DNA from: Pocillopora verrucosa
Lineage: Eukaryota; Cnidaria; Anthozoa; Scleractinia; Pocilloporidae
DNA: 64,000 bases
Assembly (NCBI RefSeq): GCF_036669915.1
Contig: NC_089318.1
Coordinates: 22,672,725-22,736,724 of the forward strand
Reading direction: 5' to 3'
Shown: one piece after another, positions 10,479-22,374 of the stretch
How positions within the stretch are numbered: position 1 is the stretch's first letter
How the letters are laid out: each line of letters opens with the position of its first letter
The notes under the pieces: model-generated
What the model saw: only the letters and a program-made list of their open reading frames with translations
Told to the model about the DNA's origin: nothing
The model's database searches: none
Program-made: the position numbers and the translations under genes

Positions 10479-12215
10479 GCTACAGCAGCAGAGGAACAGC
10501 CTGCCCTGCAGTTACCTCCAAGACAAGGATCTCTTTCCCAACAAACACCATCTCATACTCTACAGACAGTTCTGCAGCCTACGAACACAGTATTGCAACC
10601 TACAGAAACTGCCGGTGAGCCGCTACATACACTGCCTCAGTTGATGCAGTTGGTACAGAAACTGCATCCACTATCAGGGGGGGATCAAATAGTAAAAACA
10701 GCGCCACAGCTGCCAACAGGTCAACCTTTACAGGCATCAATGCAGCTCCAAGAAGCTGCTCATCAGACTCAACCAACTGTGTCTCAGTCTTCACAAATGG
10801 TGATGCAATCACAGATCACTACATCCCAACCCCTACAAGTTTCTATGCGGCCTCTAAATACTACACCACAGCTTACCCACACAGTGTCACACTCTTCTCA
10901 AACAATTTTGCAGCCCACACAAAGTTTGCTTCAACCGCCACAAAGTCTGCTACAGGCTTCACAAGCTTCGCTTCAGCCTCCTCAGACACTCTTTCAGCTT
11001 CCACAGACCGTGCTCCAAGTAGCACCCCAAACTCTGCAAACCGTGCTTCAGGCTCCAAATAATACTCTTCGGGCTCCGCAACCGGCAGGGCAGCTACTTC
11101 CGCACTCTGGACCATTGGAGAGTACCCCATCTTTAGCTTCACTCGCCCAGTTCACTCTCCCTCCAAATCTGTTTCCCTCACCGTTGTTAAACAGCGCTAT
11201 CCAAGCGCCTCTCCAGCCTTGCGTCCTGTCTTCTCATACATCTCCTCATTCATCCACCATGAGTATGCTTAGTGCTCTTCAAGATGATAAACTTGCTTTG
11301 ATCCTTCCAGTGTTAGTGAGAATGGAGCATAAGATAGATCAGATTATGGCGATTATCGGCGCTAAATCCAGTGTTGGAATAAATGGGCTGCAAGCAGAAA
11401 ACAAGTATAATCCCAACTTGATAGACAAACAGTGCGAAAGTGGCCCAAATTCTGTCATGACAGGAAACGGATCGATTGAATCAAAGACGGAAAGTCATTC
11501 CACTACTGTTACGATGGTAAATCAGTTAAATACAGATAACTTAGCTAACCATTCGAATATACCTTTGCCAGGAAAGCAAAAGAAATGTTTTACGAAGGGA
11601 GACCAAGCGGTGAGCGCACCTATCAAATCTCAGTCAAAAGAAAGCCAGTCAACTGCGTCAACAACAAATTATAAGCGGTCTAATGTTAACTTGACTGAAT
11701 CCCACTCGAGTGACGGAGCGATGGAGAACAGCGATACAGACACTGCTATGGAATCTATTAGCGTCGAAGCTTCCAGTTTAACTTCCTCGTGTAACGTGAC
11801 GAATTTGCATCCTGGTTTATCGACAGCTCAAGGCCGTCTGATTCAACGTAAAATGGCAAAAATAACTGAGCTTACGCTGCCTGAAAATTCCAACTTTCCC
11901 ATTTCACGTGACAATATTATTGCGATGCAGGCAAAGTCCACCTCCACGATGAATTTTGCCGTGCGCCTGATGCGCGAATTGTTTACCTTGGAGGAACTTG
12001 ATGGCAAGAACATTTCAGGAGCCAGAGGGAAAGACAGAGTCGACCCGAACAGAGTGGAAATCATTAAAGAAATTGTCTTCCAGGTTTATCGTACATTACC
12101 GTCTGACAGAGATATGGTGTGGAGGTGCTGCCGCAAAGCAATGGATTCCTTTATGCGCCGCATGAAACGGGAGCGTACGCTGAAAAGCAAAACTAACTCT
12201 GCTGCAACTATTTAA
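10479..12215 (+). CDS. BEN-domain protein with Gln-rich N-terminal half (BEN-A)
   Basis: BEN domains bind DNA or chromatin proteins in animal transcriptional regulators, so a nuclear role is inferred. The exon opens after a TTGATTAG acceptor in phase 0 and runs 578 codons to a TAA. With the tentative first exon the protein would be 593 aa. Residues about 20-225 are a low-complexity tract rich in Gln, Pro, Leu and Thr with a repeated LQxPQxxLQ pattern. A conserved block at about 275-315 (STMSMLSALQDDK, then LPVLVRMEHKIDQIMAIIG) could be a short coiled coil. Residues about 340-455 are Ser/Thr/Asn-rich. The C-terminal 110 residues match a BEN domain, with FAVRLMRELFTLEELDGKNI, KDRVDPNRVEIIKEIVFQVY and WRCCRKAMDSFMRR. 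The closest relative seen is BEN-B on the other side of GTPBP2. An ATG at 10593 is in frame but lies inside the Gln-rich tract and is unlikely to be the true start. Confidence 0.8.
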   Translation, partial: ATAAEEQPALQLPPRQGSLSQQTPSHTLQTVLQPTNTVLQPTETAGEPLHTLPQLMQLVQKLHPLSGGDQIVKTAPQLPTGQPLQASMQLQEAAHQTQPTVSQSSQMVMQSQITTSQPLQVSMRPLNTTPQLTHTVSHSSQTILQPTQSLLQPPQSLLQASQASLQPPQTLFQLPQTVLQVAPQTLQTVLQAPNNTLRAPQPAGQLLPHSGPLESTPSLASLAQFTLPPNLFPSPLLNSAIQAPLQPCVLSSHTSPHSSTMSMLSALQDDKLALILPVLVRMEHKIDQIMAIIGAKSSVGINGLQAENKYNPNLIDKQCESGPNSVMTGNGSIESKTESHSTTVTMVNQLNTDNLANHSNIPLPGKQKKCFTKGDQAVSAPIKSQSKESQSTASTTNYKRSNVNLTESHSSDGAMENSDTDTAMESISVEASSLTSSCNVTNLHPGLSTAQGRLIQRKMAKITELTLPENSNFPISRDNIIAMQAKSTSTMNFAVRLMRELFTLEELDGKNISGARGKDRVDPNRVEIIKEIVFQVYRTLPSDRDMVWRCCRKAMDSFMRRMKRERTLKSKTNSAATI

Positions 12216-13646
12216 CGTGAATTTTTGATACAGATCCAACTCGTGGCTTATCATTTCCAAAGTGCTTTCAGTACGAGATCTTTATTATTTTTCCTATTTA
12301 TTGACTTCAGGATTCTTCCTATCTCCATCATCATCCTCTTTATTTTCTTTAAATAGTTTGGAAGAAATGTAAGTTGGTTGTTTTGAAAAATACGAAATGG
12401 AAAAAAGGAGCTTTTGTTTTAAGGATAGTTAGGTGCATACCATCTTGAATTTAGTTTTGGGCCGGGCAGTTTTCCCGCAAATTCCTCTGCGTTGTATATT
12501 GGGAACATGCAGAGGAGATTATTGTTTATAACAGCTCCTTGTTTCGATTGGTTGAAGTCAATATTTGTTGAATGAACTTTGTGAGGCGACTCTGTTACTT
12601 GACTTGACTTGTTTGACTGATGCAGTTTCGTACATAAGACTGTTAAATGATTATTCTGCAATAATAACAAGAGTCTGAGGAGAACATTTGTCTTAATATG
12701 ATTATACTCGGGTGATTATTAGAGCAACTGCATTTTCTTTCACTTTACTCGTTTTCTCCTTAAAATCATTACGAATTTGCGCGAGGGCCATTTGAAACTG
12801 AGTGCTTCACATTGCAGGGTGATTATTAACAACTATTTACCGAAGTGAAGTATCCAGCTAGTGCTGGATGTTTACCGAGCCACGAAGCGGCGAGGTAAAT
12901 ATCCACCACTTCCCACCGACCCTAATATATCTTGCTTGACTTCGACCTGCGTTATCTCAGGTGGCTCTGCCACTTTCGTTTCATTTCATTGGCGTTTTAA
13001 ATTTCGTCACCGATTTCAATCCCGTTTTTACTCATGTTATTTGCGCTTGTCTCTGAACTCTGCTTTGAGTTGTGGATGCGTTCGCTGTTCTAAGTTTCAT
13101 TTCTCATGTCAGCAAAAATTCTTTATCCATGACGCCAAAATCAAAATGGAGAGCAAAATTTCATTTTCGTTGTCTTCAAAATAAAAATGAACGGACAGTC
13201 TTCTGCTCTTCACTTTGATTTTAACATCAGGGATAATGAAGTATTGCTCTCTATTTTGAATTTAAATCAATAAAAAAATTGGCCGAGCTACCCTGGATTC
13301 CGCACTACTGTGAAATTTTACCAATGCAATATTGCAGCTCATGGTGCAACGCAAGTTTTCGGATATAAAGCCTCGAAATGTGGTGAAAAGTATGATATAG
13401 TCGACTCAGCAACTTTGGTAATCGTGTGTTTGATTAGTCACCAATTTTCCTCTTTCTTTTGTGACGTCAGTATATCTTACATCCGGGCCCTTTTCACCGT
13501 CGCCTGGTGGCATAATGATGAACCGAGCCGACAATAATAACAACAAAATCAACCGCCTAATAATGTTGTACTGGCAAGAGCGATAGACGGTTCCTGATGG
13601 TATCGATGTGGGAATTTTCACCGATAACAATACCTTTGCACCAAGA
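12216..13646. other. BEN-A 3' region and GTPBP2 promoter region
   Basis: The first few hundred bases are presumably BEN-A 3' UTR. A stretch from about 12835 (CCAGCTAGTGCTGGATGTTTACC, a small palindrome, with ACGAAGCGGCGAGG after it) looks like the start of an interspersed repeat. The last 200 bases before 13647 hold a CRE-like palindrome at 13462-13469. No coding exon was found. Confidence 0.4.
13462..13469. promoter_or_regulatory. CRE-like palindrome TGACGTCA
   Basis: A perfect TGACGTCA lies about 180 bases upstream of the GTPBP2 start codon. This is the binding site of CREB/ATF bZIP factors and is commonly found close to transcription starts. Its function here is inferred from position only. 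Confidence 0.4.
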
Positions 13647-16600
13647 ATGGAATCCTTCATCCATTTATTCGAAACACCATCAGGGAGCGGAACACCGAAA
13701 GCCCGGGCTTCAATGCCGGAGTGCCTGCCTCCTGAGGTTAGTAGGTATTTTCGTTTAGGTACAAGCTTGATTTCCTCAGTTTAATATGATTCTGCGCTTG
13801 ATGATTTGCAGGTTGAAGAAGGAAACGTAGAGTATAAGGTGAGTTCTTCAGCATGGTTCTGACCTGGGTCTCAAACTGGATGAGATTACCTTGTCAAGCG
13901 GGAAAAATTCTAAGCTTGGAAATAGCAAACGGTTTTCATCATCTCGTTCGAGTTGATCACTGTTGGAATAGAACTGAAACGGTTGCAGTTGTTATCGAGG
14001 AAATTCGCCATTAGAAACTTTCGATGCTACTTTTTAGTATGATGATGATGTAATATTTTACCTGGATGCGCCATCTCCAAAATAGTGCTTCGTGGCAAAA
14101 TATTATTGCTGGGGACTTAGTCTGAATATATTAAATTTAAGCCCGCTCGAGCGAGAGGTGAATGTTTCCGAGAGAAGGATAGATTTATCAAGAAAGTGAA
14201 ATTGAAGTCGAGGAACACCTGGACCCTGGTGTTGATTTAGTTGGATGGAATATCTAAGTTTTGTTCTGTGGAGTTTCCTTGAACGAGGAAAAAAATTCTA
14301 AGTATTCAACTGAAAAAAAATGTCGGTGGGAATCGAGTTTCTAACACTACCGTCGTGAAATAAAGATGGTACCCGTTAACTCCCAAGATCTGATTCATAA
14401 TCCTTCCTTCTGGCAACTACAAACTTCTCTTTAAAGTAGTTCACCTTTTAACTCCCATGAGTGACCAAGACAGAATTTCTTTTTACAATATCAAGCATAG
14501 AAGTGATGACACTTAACACAATCAGATGTTACTCTTGGCTTAAAATAACTTAAACTGCCTAAGGGATAAAAGAGAATGAATGATATGCACTGTTTAATGC
14601 AGTAATCTTCTTGACAACTTTATCAGACCAAAGCGATATTATTCGATTTAATCATAGAAATATTCTGTTAGGTTTTTACCGTAAATAATATATAGATTTA
14701 GCCAAGCCTAAAAGCGGAGCTCGCATTTTTTTCCCGTATGTCTCAAGGGCACAACGCCTTGCCCTGGCCAAGACTAGAACCGGGGTCGTCCAACTTGGAG
14801 CCCAGTGCACTGACCACTGGACTACTGAACAAAGCCGTGGTGTTGGCATGCCTGCAGTGCAGTTGACCACACATGTTAAAAGTAGCACCTTGTACAGTCG
14901 TACGGTCATACATCCAAATTTTTTCGGCTTGATGGGTTACTACTATTTTATATAATTATGGGGCTACGCTCTGCGAGCTCCACTGCTAGTCCCTCCTGTG
15001 TTGTTTCCTGATACTTTCATCACTTAAATTTTATAACCATTGATGCCTATATCTTGAGTGTTTATTTGCAAACAAAAAACAGCTTTTCAGGGTGACTAAT
15101 CACCCAGACTTTTTAGAAATAGGCTTCCTTGTGTCACACAAGAATGGTTACATCTTGGTATCCAGTTTTTTCCCTCATAACTCCAAATTGCTCCCATAAC
15201 CTAAGAAACACACTCAGAATTCTAATGTGACTGGGATAAATTGGATACAGAACCACCTTGTGAATGTCTCAGGGTTAAAATTAATTATTATTATTTATTT
15301 ACTAATATACATGAAAAATTAATGCACATTTGATTGGTTAAAAACAAGTGCATTTATCATTTAACGCGAGTGCAAAGTTGTGACATAAGTACAAATTACA
15401 AAAAGTGCTCAAGCACAGCCAAAATTTTGTGTGTCTTGACTTTCTGTGATGCATTTTTCATGTAAATTATGAACAAGTAACAACATGATTTCAAGTGCAA
15501 TTTGGTGTAAATAAGCACTTGTAAATTTTTAAAAGCTAACAAATTGCACTCGTCTCATGGGCTTGTGTTATTTTGTTGTCTTTGAAAATTTACTTGTGCT
15601 TTATAACACCAAATTGCACTCAAAATCATATCGTTACTTATACAAATTACTGTTATTCATATGACAGCTGAAGCTTGTAAATCCATCTCCTTCTCGTCTT
15701 GAGCACCTTGTCACTCAGATGAAGTGGCGGTTACAGGAAGGTGAAGGAGAAGCAATTTATGAGATTGGTGTTGGAGACGATGGTATGTATGTGGGTTTGA
15801 CTGGGGAAGAGCTGGAGTCTTCCCTGAAGACACTTAATGTCATGGCATCAAAGCTTGGAGCTCATACTGCTTTATTAAGGAACTATGTTTTGAAAGATAA
15901 TCATGGCAGACAGGTTGCAGAAGTTCTTGTGAGACGAGTGCCTGATGATCAGCAGGTATGTAATGATTTTGTGACATACTGATTGATTCATGGTGCACAA
16001 TGGAAATGTTTCTGAAATTTTATTGCATGGAGAAGAAGAATCCAGTCAGACTACAATTAGCACACTACCAATAATGTAGAATTACTTTGACATTTGCATT
16101 TTGTAATATCCAGTATGAACTGTCCTGGGATGGTGAAATTCCCCAAATAGTTCCTGTGTTCTTGGTTTTCTATGTTTGATAAAAATGGAATGACATGTTG
16201 GAAACATATGTACCCCTTTCTCATTTTAACATCCACTGTCATGCTGTCAGACATCAATCTCTTTATCATTCTCTTAATCTCTTGTTTATTTACACCCCAC
16301 CAAACATAAGCATGATGAATCTATGAAAAAAAATTGGATTTTTAAAATTCAGGCCTTTTTTTTTTTAACAAGGGACTATTTGTCTACTGAAAATGGATAT
16401 TTGCCCAAATCAAGGTGGATGAAGTTGAAAACCTTGACCTCAAATTTTAACAGGGACAAGGAGCATTTTGAAATCAAAGCTTCTAAAAATGATGGTGTCC
16501 CTACACTTTGTATTTGTTGTGCAATGATAATACTCTTGTTTCAACTAAACAACATTTTGATAAAAAAAAGGGGGTAAGTTTCTAAAGAGACTGTGGTTCT

Positions 16601-19600
16601 GCATCAGTGAAAGAGTATAACAAGGAAATTTAGTATTATCAACTGAGTTGTAATGTAAATTGGCCACCATAAAGAGTTACGAAGCTGACATTTCGAGTGT
16701 TAGCTCTTCATCAGAGCGAATGACATAGAGCTAAGGCTTGAAATGTCAGCTTTGAAACTCTTAACGGTGGCTAATTTATGTTTTCAACTCGGTTGATAAC
16801 ACTGAATTACCCTCACACTTTGATCAGCTATCAAAGCTGATTATCAGTCATTCAAAAAGTTAACAAATCAAAGTATATTATAGGGAGAAAGAATTGCATT
16901 TATTCACCCTAATTTTTGTGTATTTATTTAATTTCTTTTCAGTTTATTGACATAAGACTTGCTGTGTTGGGGAATGTTGATGCTGGAAAGAGCACATTAC
17001 TTGGAGTCTTGACACATGATGAGCTAGATAATGGCCGTGGACGAGCAAGGTTGAATCTTTTCAGACATCTTCATGAAATACAAACAGGTCGAACATCAAG
17101 TATCAGCCATGAAATACTTGGATTTAGCAGCAAGGGAGAGGTAGGCAAAGATCGAAAGTTAGCCACAAGATTTCCTCTGGGTGCACTTTCATAGAAAATT
17201 GAGAGCTTTGAATACTGTATTTCCTTCCTTTAGTACCTATGTTCTAATAAGTGCCCTCCCTTGAATTAGTGCTCCCCATCCTTCCTCTCTTTATTGAATG
17301 GAAGGGATACATGGAAAACATATATCTATTGCCACTCTATTTATAATTTTTAAGGCTTCAACTACGATGGAATCAGTACAGTTAAGTAGTTTCTTAATAA
17401 GCACCATCCTTCCAAGAAGCACCCTTCCTGTTAGGTACTTCAGTAAAAAAAAAACTTTTTAAAAATGCTATCAAATGTAAAACCACCTTCACAATTTGGG
17501 TTAATAGAGAAAAAGGTAACTCATATTTGGGAAGGTTTAGAAAGGTGGCTGTAGTTTGTCAATATTTCACGGGCTTTGAACCAAGTTATAGTTTTGTAAA
17601 TGTTTTATGTTTACAAGGTTGTAAACTACAGCGAATCTCGAACGGCAGAAGACATCTGCGAGCAGTCAACCAAGTTGATCACTTTCATCGATTTAGCTGG
17701 GCATCACAAGTATTTACGAACAACAATCTTTGGTTTAACTGGTCATTCTCCAGATTTTGCCATGTTGGTCATCGCTGGAAATGCTGGAATAGGTAAAGGA
17801 CTCGTGTCTTAGCAGGGCTGTGAACTCAACTTTTTTCTCAGTTGACGTTGGGCAAACTGAAATTGAAAAAGATTGTTAGAAATTTGAACTTCCAAACGAA
17901 TGATGGGACCAAAGTTGTGGAATAAGCTACCAAGCGAAATTAGAACCCTCCCATCATTATTTAGTTTTAAGAATCATATCCATAAATTTGATTTGAGCGT
18001 AATGGTAGAAGACGACAATTGTTCCAATTGTATCCTTTGTAATTCTTAATCTTTTCTCTTTTTAATAATTCATTCCATTAGTCTATAGTTAATAGGTTTT
18101 TAATTATATTATATTGTTGATTATATTGTTAGGCTTTTTTTAATAGTTCATTAGAAAACAGTTAGTGGTTATTAACTATGTTAAGTGTCCCCTACTGGTA
18201 GAGGGGTTTTTAAACCCCATCGGCTAGATATTCAAGACACATTAATAAAGTTTATGATGATGATTAATGATCATGATGACTTTTATGTCGTTTTGTGAGA
18301 TAAACAATGGTAGCAAAATCATTTTATGTTGAACCAAATTTACCCCAACGTTAAGTGAACACTTTACGGTCTGATTCTCCGAAACAAGCAGATTCTGTGT
18401 TTATCGTTGTCCCTATTTGCACTGATATCAAATGGCCCAGTAAGTTGTCTGTCAGCTGTTAAGTTTTGTGGAGAGGATGGAGGGATGGACTGCGTGAGGA
18501 AACAAAATTTTATAGGTTCTTCCATTGCAAACTTGGTAAAGATTTCAGAGGGAAGGATAAAAACAGTGGCTCTTGTCTTCTTACCTACTAAGTTGATTTT
18601 TGTACTTTTTATGTATAGTTGGAACTACAAAAGAACACTTAGGCTTGGTTATGGCATTGAAAGTCCCAACTTTTATAATACTAAACAAGAATGATGTTTG
18701 TTTACCAACAACAATGGAACGGACGCGCAGAGTACTTGATCGACTTTTAAAATCTCCTGGCTGTAATAAGGTGCCAATGGTTGTCAAAACTGAAGACGAT
18801 GTTATTACAGCTGCAACTAACTTCAACTCGAATCAGTAAGATTACAGCTCTCCTTATTCCTTATCTTAGTTCGCTGCATATGATTATAATAAAAACTAGT
18901 GGTTTTTTCTTTATTTCAATGGAACAAACTCTTAATTAGTTCAGATGAACCCAGCTGTTTCTATCAATATTATCGATATACTGTCACAAAGTAGTAATCT
19001 TGGAATCATAATTGCCTTTGGTATGATTGCTCAGGCCCCGGTTATTTGAAGGGTGGATAACGCTATCCATTGGATAAATCTCTATCCGGTGGATAGTGCT
19101 GTACGTTTTGTTAAAAGTTAAGATTGATATCCGCAATAGGAAAAAATTCAGTTGCGAAGAGCACAAAAGATGTTACTGAGTTTGGCGGAACACTTTTTAA
19201 AAGTAAGATGTGAAGTTTTTTCTTATTGAGTTAAATTAATCTGTTAAAACAGCCTGTACATCTTGATGCGACTTATCACCACCATTATAACAAAATACAC
19301 TCAATGCTTTCTTTATAAAACAGAATTTACAATAGAATACGAAAGCACCCGACTAATCATACTAAAACAAATATTCGCCTTAGGCTCAGTGACTATTGTT
19401 GAATAATTCTCGCAACAACATTCTCAGCGCCTTCGGCGAACAATTCGGCTAAATATGAATAGCAGTTTTAAATGTTTTCTGTACAATGAACTTGGAAGTG
19501 TAAAGCGTGCGCGCCATAAGGAGCGCGAAGCACAAGGTAAATGCAACTCTCTTCCCACCCCTACCCCCTTGGGTAATTTTTTTTATAAAAAATTTTTATT

Positions 19601-22374
19601 TTTCATCCTCGCCGCTCTTATTTTGCTGGCGCTCTAGAGAATTAGATGGAGAAAAGAGGAGATCTGCCGAAAGGTCGTACAAGTGGCCATTTGAATTTCC
19701 TGAAGCTTCGGCAAAATAATCGCAAGTTTTAGTTGGTTCGTGGTTCGAGTTATCGGAATCCAACTGTAGTTTTCCATCTGAGAGGCTGGTGCATGTTTAA
19801 AAGACTAATATTGTATTGAGATTTTAATCCAAGCTAATTCAATTTCAAGTACTTTAAAAAAAAAAAAAGAAAATTGCTTTTATACCAGTATCTTTTATCC
19901 CTAGGGTTACTCCCATCTTTACAGTGTCTTGTGTGGATGGAGAAAATCTCAATCTGGTCAAGAAATTTCTCAATCTAGTGCCTCCATCGCGATCACCCAC
20001 GGACCAGGAGAAACTAGCCCAAAAACCAACAGAATACCAGGTATGAGGAAGTTTCATTTCGCCTGTAGTTAGTCGAGACAGGCAAAGGAGCAGACAAGCG
20101 ACAAGTGGTGCTGGTGAAGGAAACAGCCGCTGACCCCCGCCGTTTGTCGCGTGCTCACTATTTCGCTCATTTCTACCAACTAAGATGCTTGGACAGGGTA
20201 TTATGACGTTCTGAATCAGGGCGTGGCTATGGCAACCGAGATTTAGGGGGCTCATGTACCACCTCTTCAAAGTGAGGTGGAATTTCTTACAATTTAATGA
20301 ACTTATATCACAGTAACTGTATGTTGGTCAAACTTCTTATTTGGTGAAAAAGAAAAACTTTGGTTTGCTGAAATACCAGGCAACTTGACTGCTAATTCCA
20401 CTCACAGGTAGTACCCTTTAACTTTTCCACTTACTTTACTGTGTTAAAGAAGTTTACAAATATCCTGAGGACTTAAGCTTACTCAATAATCAGAGAAATA
20501 CATTGTATTATGTATTTTAAGAATTTTTTTCCTACTCGTTAATTTTTTAACTACTTTCATTTTCCAGGTGGATGAAATATTCAATGTTCCAGGGACTGGG
20601 CCTGTTGTGGGTGGCACTTTAGAGAGGTAAACAGTAGTAAACGACATTGATAACGCTGGCGCCCAAATGAATGCTGAGATTGGTCAACCTAGTACCAGGT
20701 CCCTCGTGGGTCAAGTTCCTTTATTTGTCTTGCGTATCACTAGTGGGTGTTGTCTAGTCAACGTTTTAGGCCTCAGTAAAAGCTTGATAGCTTACGGTTT
20801 CCATCATCTGTAACGTCACATCACAACTAACCATTGGGAAATTAAAGCAGTTGTCTCAATATTCTCACGCATGATTGTCGGTTCTTAAAACCGTTTTGCA
20901 TAGATTAAGCATCGCGGTGTGAGTTTAATTTTTGCGTCTAGGGGGGTTGCAATCAATGTCGAAGTTCTCAGTTGTTATGAAGTCTAATCATGGATTTAAG
21001 GATTTAATTCGATTCTTTAGAGGAGTACTTCGCGAAGGAGATCAACTTCTACTCGGTCCGTCCACGAGTGGTAACTTTCAGCCAGTGACTGTGTTATCAG
21101 TGAAAAGGAACCGCGCCTCCTGTAGGGTCGTACGAGCAGGCCAGGCTGCTTCGGTAGCGATCAGCGGTATCGACAGGAATTTACTAAGGAAGGTAAGTTC
21201 AGAACACAAAATGCGCCATCTCATTACTCCTAGCCGTATTCGAACGTTATCTATCTTTTTATGAATCTTTCTCTAATTTTTCTCCAAATATTGACAAGAC
21301 CCGAAAAATTAGTTTTAGACAATGTACTCTTGATTTTTGCTCCTGTAGGAAAAAGTTGGTTTTGTTAAAATTATCCAGAGCTGAGTCTGGAAATTAACTC
21401 GATTTCGCTTTGGTCTTGCATGCTACTTCTTGTGCTAAGGCCGAAAGCGTGCACCAGTCTCTTTGCCAATCAGATTCGAAAGGTGCGTCTTCCGTGGTTG
21501 AGTAACACTGAGGCGTTTTTTTTTTCCTTTCTCGCTTTTATTGGCTTCTTGGAGTTCTTAGCTTTTTCGTAATTTGCCGTCGTCTCTTCTTTGGTTTTGG
21601 TTTTAAAGTGCTGTGTTGAAAAGCGTCTCCATTCAAATTTCGAGCAGCTACGACTAGAAACTGATATGATTTTGTCAAGATTGCTCCAGCTTTTACCACT
21701 CCTAAAATGTCACGGAATGTAGTTTCTTTTAGTGCTCCTTGCTAACTAAACATCTTAATTTGTACGTTGGTTAGGGCATGGTTCTAACAGATCCCGTTCA
21801 AAAGCCTCATTCCTGCATTGGATTCTGGGCTGATGTATTTCTTCTTTATCACACCACATCAATAAGCAAACGCTTTCAAGCTACTGTGTACATTAGAAAT
21901 GTTATTCAAACGGCTGTTATCGAGGAAATGAACAAGGTACGAATTGAAATGCAGTGGTATTTTATGCTCGACTAGTAAATGTAAACCTCTCTCGAGGGTA
22001 ATATTCCTTGTGTGAAATTTTTTTTTTTTTTGTGGTAAAAGCGGTTTCATTTGCTTTCTAACAAGAAGCTCCTAGGTAACTGACGGCAACTCTAAACCAA
22101 TTATAATTGATTTTTTAAAATTTCTCGTGGTATTCTTTCCAACTTAGTTTTTTTACTGATGTTCCTGCGACTTCCAAAATCTTGACGAAGATTCCTTGTG
22201 TTGCATTGACAGGAATCCTTGAGGACCGGTCAAAGAGCAAAAATACGGTTCAGGTTCATGAAACAGCCAGAGTATGTTCGCCAAGGATCAAGGATCTTTT
22301 TCAGGGAAGGACATACTAAGGGTGTTGGACAGGTTCTGAACGTTATTTACCATAACCCTGACACCAACAGATGA
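13647..22374 (+). CDS. GTPBP2: GTP-binding protein 2 (GTPBP2), 11 exons, 561 aa
   Basis: GTPBP2 is a translational GTPase of the GTPBP1/eEF1A/Hbs1 group; in mammals it works with Pelota in rescue of stalled ribosomes in the cytosol. Exons: 13647-13736, 13812-13838, 15668-15955, 16943-17140, 17618-17792, 18619-18835, 19905-20040, 20568-20626, 21021-21192, 21775-21936, 22213-22374. All introns are GT-AG, all phases agree, and the total is 562 codons with TGA. Exon 2 is only 27 nt (VEEGNVEYK). Exon 3 carries [20 protein letters not shown]. Exon 4 has the P-loop NVDAGKST. Exon 5 has DLAGHHKYL (G3). Exon 6 has NKND (G4). Later exons give the beta-barrel domains ([28 protein letters not shown]) and end [19 protein letters not shown] and [12 protein letters not shown]. 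Vertebrate GTPBP2 is somewhat longer at the N-terminus. Wording is nearer GTPBP2 than GTPBP1. The start ATG at 13647 has AAGA before it and G after it. Confidence 0.92.
14375..14545. repeat. MITE, TTAACCCTTTAACTCCCA family, rearranged copy
   Basis: This copy has GTTAACTCCCAAGATCTGATT near its start and an internal TTTAACTCCCATGAGTGACCAAGACAGAATTTC. Both ends of the family consensus therefore occur close together, with the middle deleted or inverted. It lies in GTPBP2 intron 2. Confidence 0.55.
14682..14980 (-). repeat. SINE-like element, copy 1
   Basis: This element recurs at 53272-53575 in the same orientation with high identity by eye. On the minus strand it contains A-box-like TAGTCCAGTGGTCAGTGCA and a B-box-like stretch near CCGGTTCTAGTC, as expected of a tRNA-derived pol III promoter. 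Its two ends also carry GAGCTCGCA and TGCGAGCTC as inverted repeats. It lies in GTPBP2 intron 2. Confidence 0.6.
15475..15640. repeat. imperfect hairpin element in GTPBP2 intron 2
   Basis: The left arm (15475-15531) contains GATTTCAAGTGCAATTTGG and the right arm (15583-15640) contains CCAAATTGCACTCAAAATC. The arms pair over about 55 bases with a few mismatches around a 50-base centre. The right arm ends about 27 bases from the exon 3 acceptor at 15667. It looks like a small foldback MITE. Confidence 0.5.
16577..16815. repeat. dispersed repeat with GTAAGTTTCTAAAG start, copy 1
   Basis: Shares GGGTAAGTTTCTAAAG, AACTGAGTTG, GGCCACC(A/G)TAAAGAGTT and TTTCGAG(T/C)G(T/C)TAGC with 58580-58745. This copy is longer. 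Its second half (CTTGAAATGTCAGC, AACTCTTAACGGTGG, CAACTCGGTTGATAACACTG) is the inverse of its first half, so it is an inverted-repeat element. It lies in GTPBP2 intron 3. Confidence 0.55.
17240..17425. repeat. dispersed repeat, AAGTGCCC family, copy 2
   Basis: Related to 8045-8225 by the shared phrases AATAAGTGCCCTCCC, CTATTGCCACTCTATTT, GGAATCAGTA and CTTAATAAGCACC. It lies in GTPBP2 intron 4. Non-coding. Confidence 0.45.
17895..18282 (+). mobile_element. LINE 3' end (reverse-transcriptase C-terminus and tail)
   Basis: A short frame ending at TAA 18047-18049 reads [20 protein letters not shown] then FKNHIHKF. This is the typical last segment of non-LTR retrotransposon ORF2 (a G..LWN.LP.EIR pattern). 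It is followed by about 230 bases of non-coding tail containing a small hairpin (GAGGGGTTTTTAAACCCC-like, at about 18201-18217) and ending in short ATGATG repeats. The 5' part is missing, as in 5'-truncated LINE insertions. It lies in GTPBP2 intron 5, sense orientation. Confidence 0.65.
19033..19130. repeat. MITE fragment, GGATAACGCTATC family
   Basis: The phrases GGCCCCGG, GTGGATAACGCTATCCATTGGATAAAT and CCGGTGGATAG match the fuller copy at 54245-54397. Here only one side is clear. It lies in GTPBP2 intron 6. Confidence 0.5.
19132..19360. repeat. duplicated copy of the 55700-55900 segment
   Basis: Phrases TTGCGAAGAGCACAAAAGATG, GAACACTTTTTAAAAGTAAG, AGCCTGTACATCTTGATG and CGAAAGCACC follow in the same order and strand as at 55705-55895. 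It is a decayed copy of that element, which carries a Crypton-like first exon. This copy starts downstream of the ATG and has lost the GT donor (GAGTTTGG rather than GAGGTTAG). Confidence 0.55.
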
